Below are positions 13,615 to 14,517 of a DNA stretch of 14,517 bases, in pieces (position 1 is the first letter of the stretch; every line of letters starts with the position of its first letter). The position numbers and the translations under genes are program-made. The stretch is from CAYRWK01 sp964427965 (GTDB lineage Bacteria; Patescibacteriota; WWE3; UBA101185; UBA10185). The notes under the pieces were generated by a model, which had not been told where the DNA came from, made no database searches, and saw only the letters and a program-made list of their open reading frames with translations. The stretch lies in NCBI GenBank assembly GCA_964427965.1, contig CAYRWK010000020.1, positions 1 to 14,517 of the forward strand. The letters run 5' to 3'.

Positions 13615-14211
13615 TTAAGAATCTTTACCTAACTTGTATTCCATACATTTAATAATGTACGGTTTGATGATTCTAACAAGCTCGTCTGTTTCCTTAACAG
13701 TGAACACTAAACACCAACCTTTCGATTTTTTCTTAAGTCTTGGAAACAAAGAAAAATTCGAGGATAGTGCTTCCAGTAATTTACGGAATGAAACTTCATC
13801 GTAATTAGGTAAGTAGATATACGCAATTCTATCCCTCTTGTAGTAGTAACCATCATCCATAAACCATACGGCTAGGGATGAGGGTTTGGTAAAAAACTCT
13901 ACAAAATTTTCAGGTAGAGTTTTTACACCACTTAAGGAGTAAAAAAGCGTTCTAAACTTGCCAAATTCTTCAGAAGCATAAGACTGTGCTCTAACGTATG
14001 TATACGTTTTTCCAAATACAGGATTATATCTTTGCAAAGTTGACAATTTTGTTGAAAAAAATTCAGAAAACTGTCCCACTTTCCATGCAAGATATTCTCT
14101 TTGTATGAAACCGTGCTCTAATCTTATTCTGGCGTTTTTCGAGCCCGTCTTTTGAAGATAGGCATCGCCAAGAATCATTCCTATTAAGATGTGTTCTTGT
14201 TTTTCTGTCAT
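13615..14211 (-). CDS. LAGLIDADG homing endonuclease, two-motif type (198 aa), intron-encoded
   Basis: A two-motif LAGLIDADG protein of the PF03161-like type. Motif 1 is LIGMILGDA at residues 9-17, followed by the typical YLQKTGSKNARIRLEHG; motif 2 is LAVWFMDDG at 113-121 followed by YYYKRD. Each motif ends with an acidic residue (D16; D119/D120) for metal binding, so the protein should act as a monomer with two half-domains. It would cut an intronless 23S gene near position 2449. The frame opens at a TTG at 14220, but the ATG at 14211 is preferred. There is no good Shine-Dalgarno site; expression may need a processed transcript. The stop TAA lies 9 nt before the P7 5' strand, so the gene fills the gap between P6 and P7. 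It shows no evident similarity to the neighbouring endonuclease beyond the motif. Confidence 0.88.
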   Translation of the reverse strand: MTEKQEHILIGMILGDAYLQKTGSKNARIRLEHGFIQREYLAWKVGQFSEFFSTKLSTLQRYNPVFGKTYTYVRAQSYASEEFGKFRTLFYSLSGVKTLPENFVEFFTKPSSLAVWFMDDGYYYKRDRIAYIYLPNYDEVSFRKLLEALSSNFSLFPRLKKKSKGWCLVFTVKETDELVRIIKPYIIKCMEYKLGKDS

Positions 14212-14517
14212 AGAAAACAAAAATTCTAACTTCCCTCGGTATTAACCTTTATAAAAGGCCTTCACCGATATTAGCCACATTTATTACCCCAGCATTACTG
14301 CTAGGGAGGACAACAACTTTCGCTTTATCCCCGGGGTAACTTTTATCCGTTAAGTTCCGCGCTTACCAAAAAGCAATCGGAAGATCACTAAGTCCTACTT
14401 TCGTATCTGCTCGACTTGTTGGTCTTGCAGTTAAGCTCCCATATATCTTTACACTTATAGCACCATTTCCATCGGCGCTAAGGGAACCTTTGAGCTCCTG
14501 CGTTACCTTTTAGCAGG

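Larger units (their letters stand above)
13486..14326 (-). ncRNA. Group I intron in 23S rRNA after E. coli U2449 (841 nt)
   Basis: The 5' exon ends CGGGGAT and the 3' exon begins AACAGGCTGAT, so the intron splits U2449 from A2450, one base from the catalytic A2451. It ends in G (AATATACG). Core pieces on the minus strand are CGGTGAAGGCCTTT (14267-14254), AAGGTTAATACC (14249-14238), CGACTGAT (13606-13599) and the classic AAGATATAGTC with P7 3' strand GATATAGTC (13522-13514); GACT.ATC pairs with GAT..AGTC. P9 is CCATTA-GUAA-TAATGG. It shares these blocks exactly with its neighbour but hosts a different type of endonuclease. To my knowledge L2449 is also a group I insertion site in some eukaryotic nuclear rDNAs. 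Confidence 0.9.
12315..14517 (-). rRNA. rrl: 23S ribosomal RNA, 3' portion, interrupted by two group I introns
   Basis: The minus strand matches domain V-VI of bacterial 23S rRNA. The exons within the window are 14327-14517 (begins near E. coli 2240 and ends with CCGGGGAT, U2449), 13402-13485 (AACAGGCTGAT to CTGAAGT, E. coli 2450-2533, exactly 84 nt as in E. coli) and 12315-12681 (AGGCCCCAAGGG, E. coli 2534, to the 3' end). Joining the exons restores the conserved peptidyl-transferase sequence and the A-loop region (GGCTGTTCGCC). The 3' end is estimated by alignment to E. coli from memory and may be off by about 10 nt. The rest of the gene lies beyond the right edge. Introns must be removed to give a working ribosome, since both lie in the catalytic domain. 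Confidence 0.93.

Overview
The window reads as a low-GC bacterial chromosome segment, most likely from the Candidate Phyla Radiation (Patescibacteria). The reasons are a compact layout with every convincing gene on the minus strand, short or overlapping junctions, a 23S rRNA gene broken by self-splicing introns that carry LAGLIDADG genes, and toxin-antitoxin modules next to housekeeping genes. Several genes end in TGA, so TGA is a stop here and the recoded Gracilibacteria/SR1 code does not apply. The lineage is an inference; no search was possible.

Right part (12094-14517), read leftward: the 3' portion of 23S rRNA, entering from the right edge near E. coli position 2240, then 5S rRNA. The 23S gene is cut by two group I introns that lie only 84 nt of exon apart in the peptidyl-transferase region, after E. 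coli U2449 and after U2533. Each intron carries a different LAGLIDADG homing endonuclease gene, while the ribozyme cores are clearly related.

Middle (6325-11984): a housekeeping run of ribosomal protein S1 (four S1 repeats), a ClpC-type AAA+ unfoldase whose first ATPase domain looks dead, RadA/Sms, and a membrane-anchored PIN-TRAM protein. S1-clpC and radA-PIN/TRAM are tightly linked pairs, and radA has its own promoter.

Left-middle (1665-6269): a toxin-antitoxin island, all leftward: vapB-vapC, abiEi-abiEii, an unrecognised 304-residue protein, then a second, divergent abiEi-abiEii pair. Each antitoxin gene has a promoter whose -10 box is only 6-9 nt from the ATG, so the messages would be nearly leaderless, and each promoter sits in a palindrome or inverted repeat that is a plausible autoregulatory operator. 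The internal toxin genes instead have strong Shine-Dalgarno sites. radA and one intron endonuclease show the same -10-to-ATG spacing.

Left end (1-1664): a 458-nt gap with a bidirectional terminator-like fold, a 337-residue protein with an HEILH zinc-protease-like motif, and the start of an unrecognised gene that runs off the left edge.
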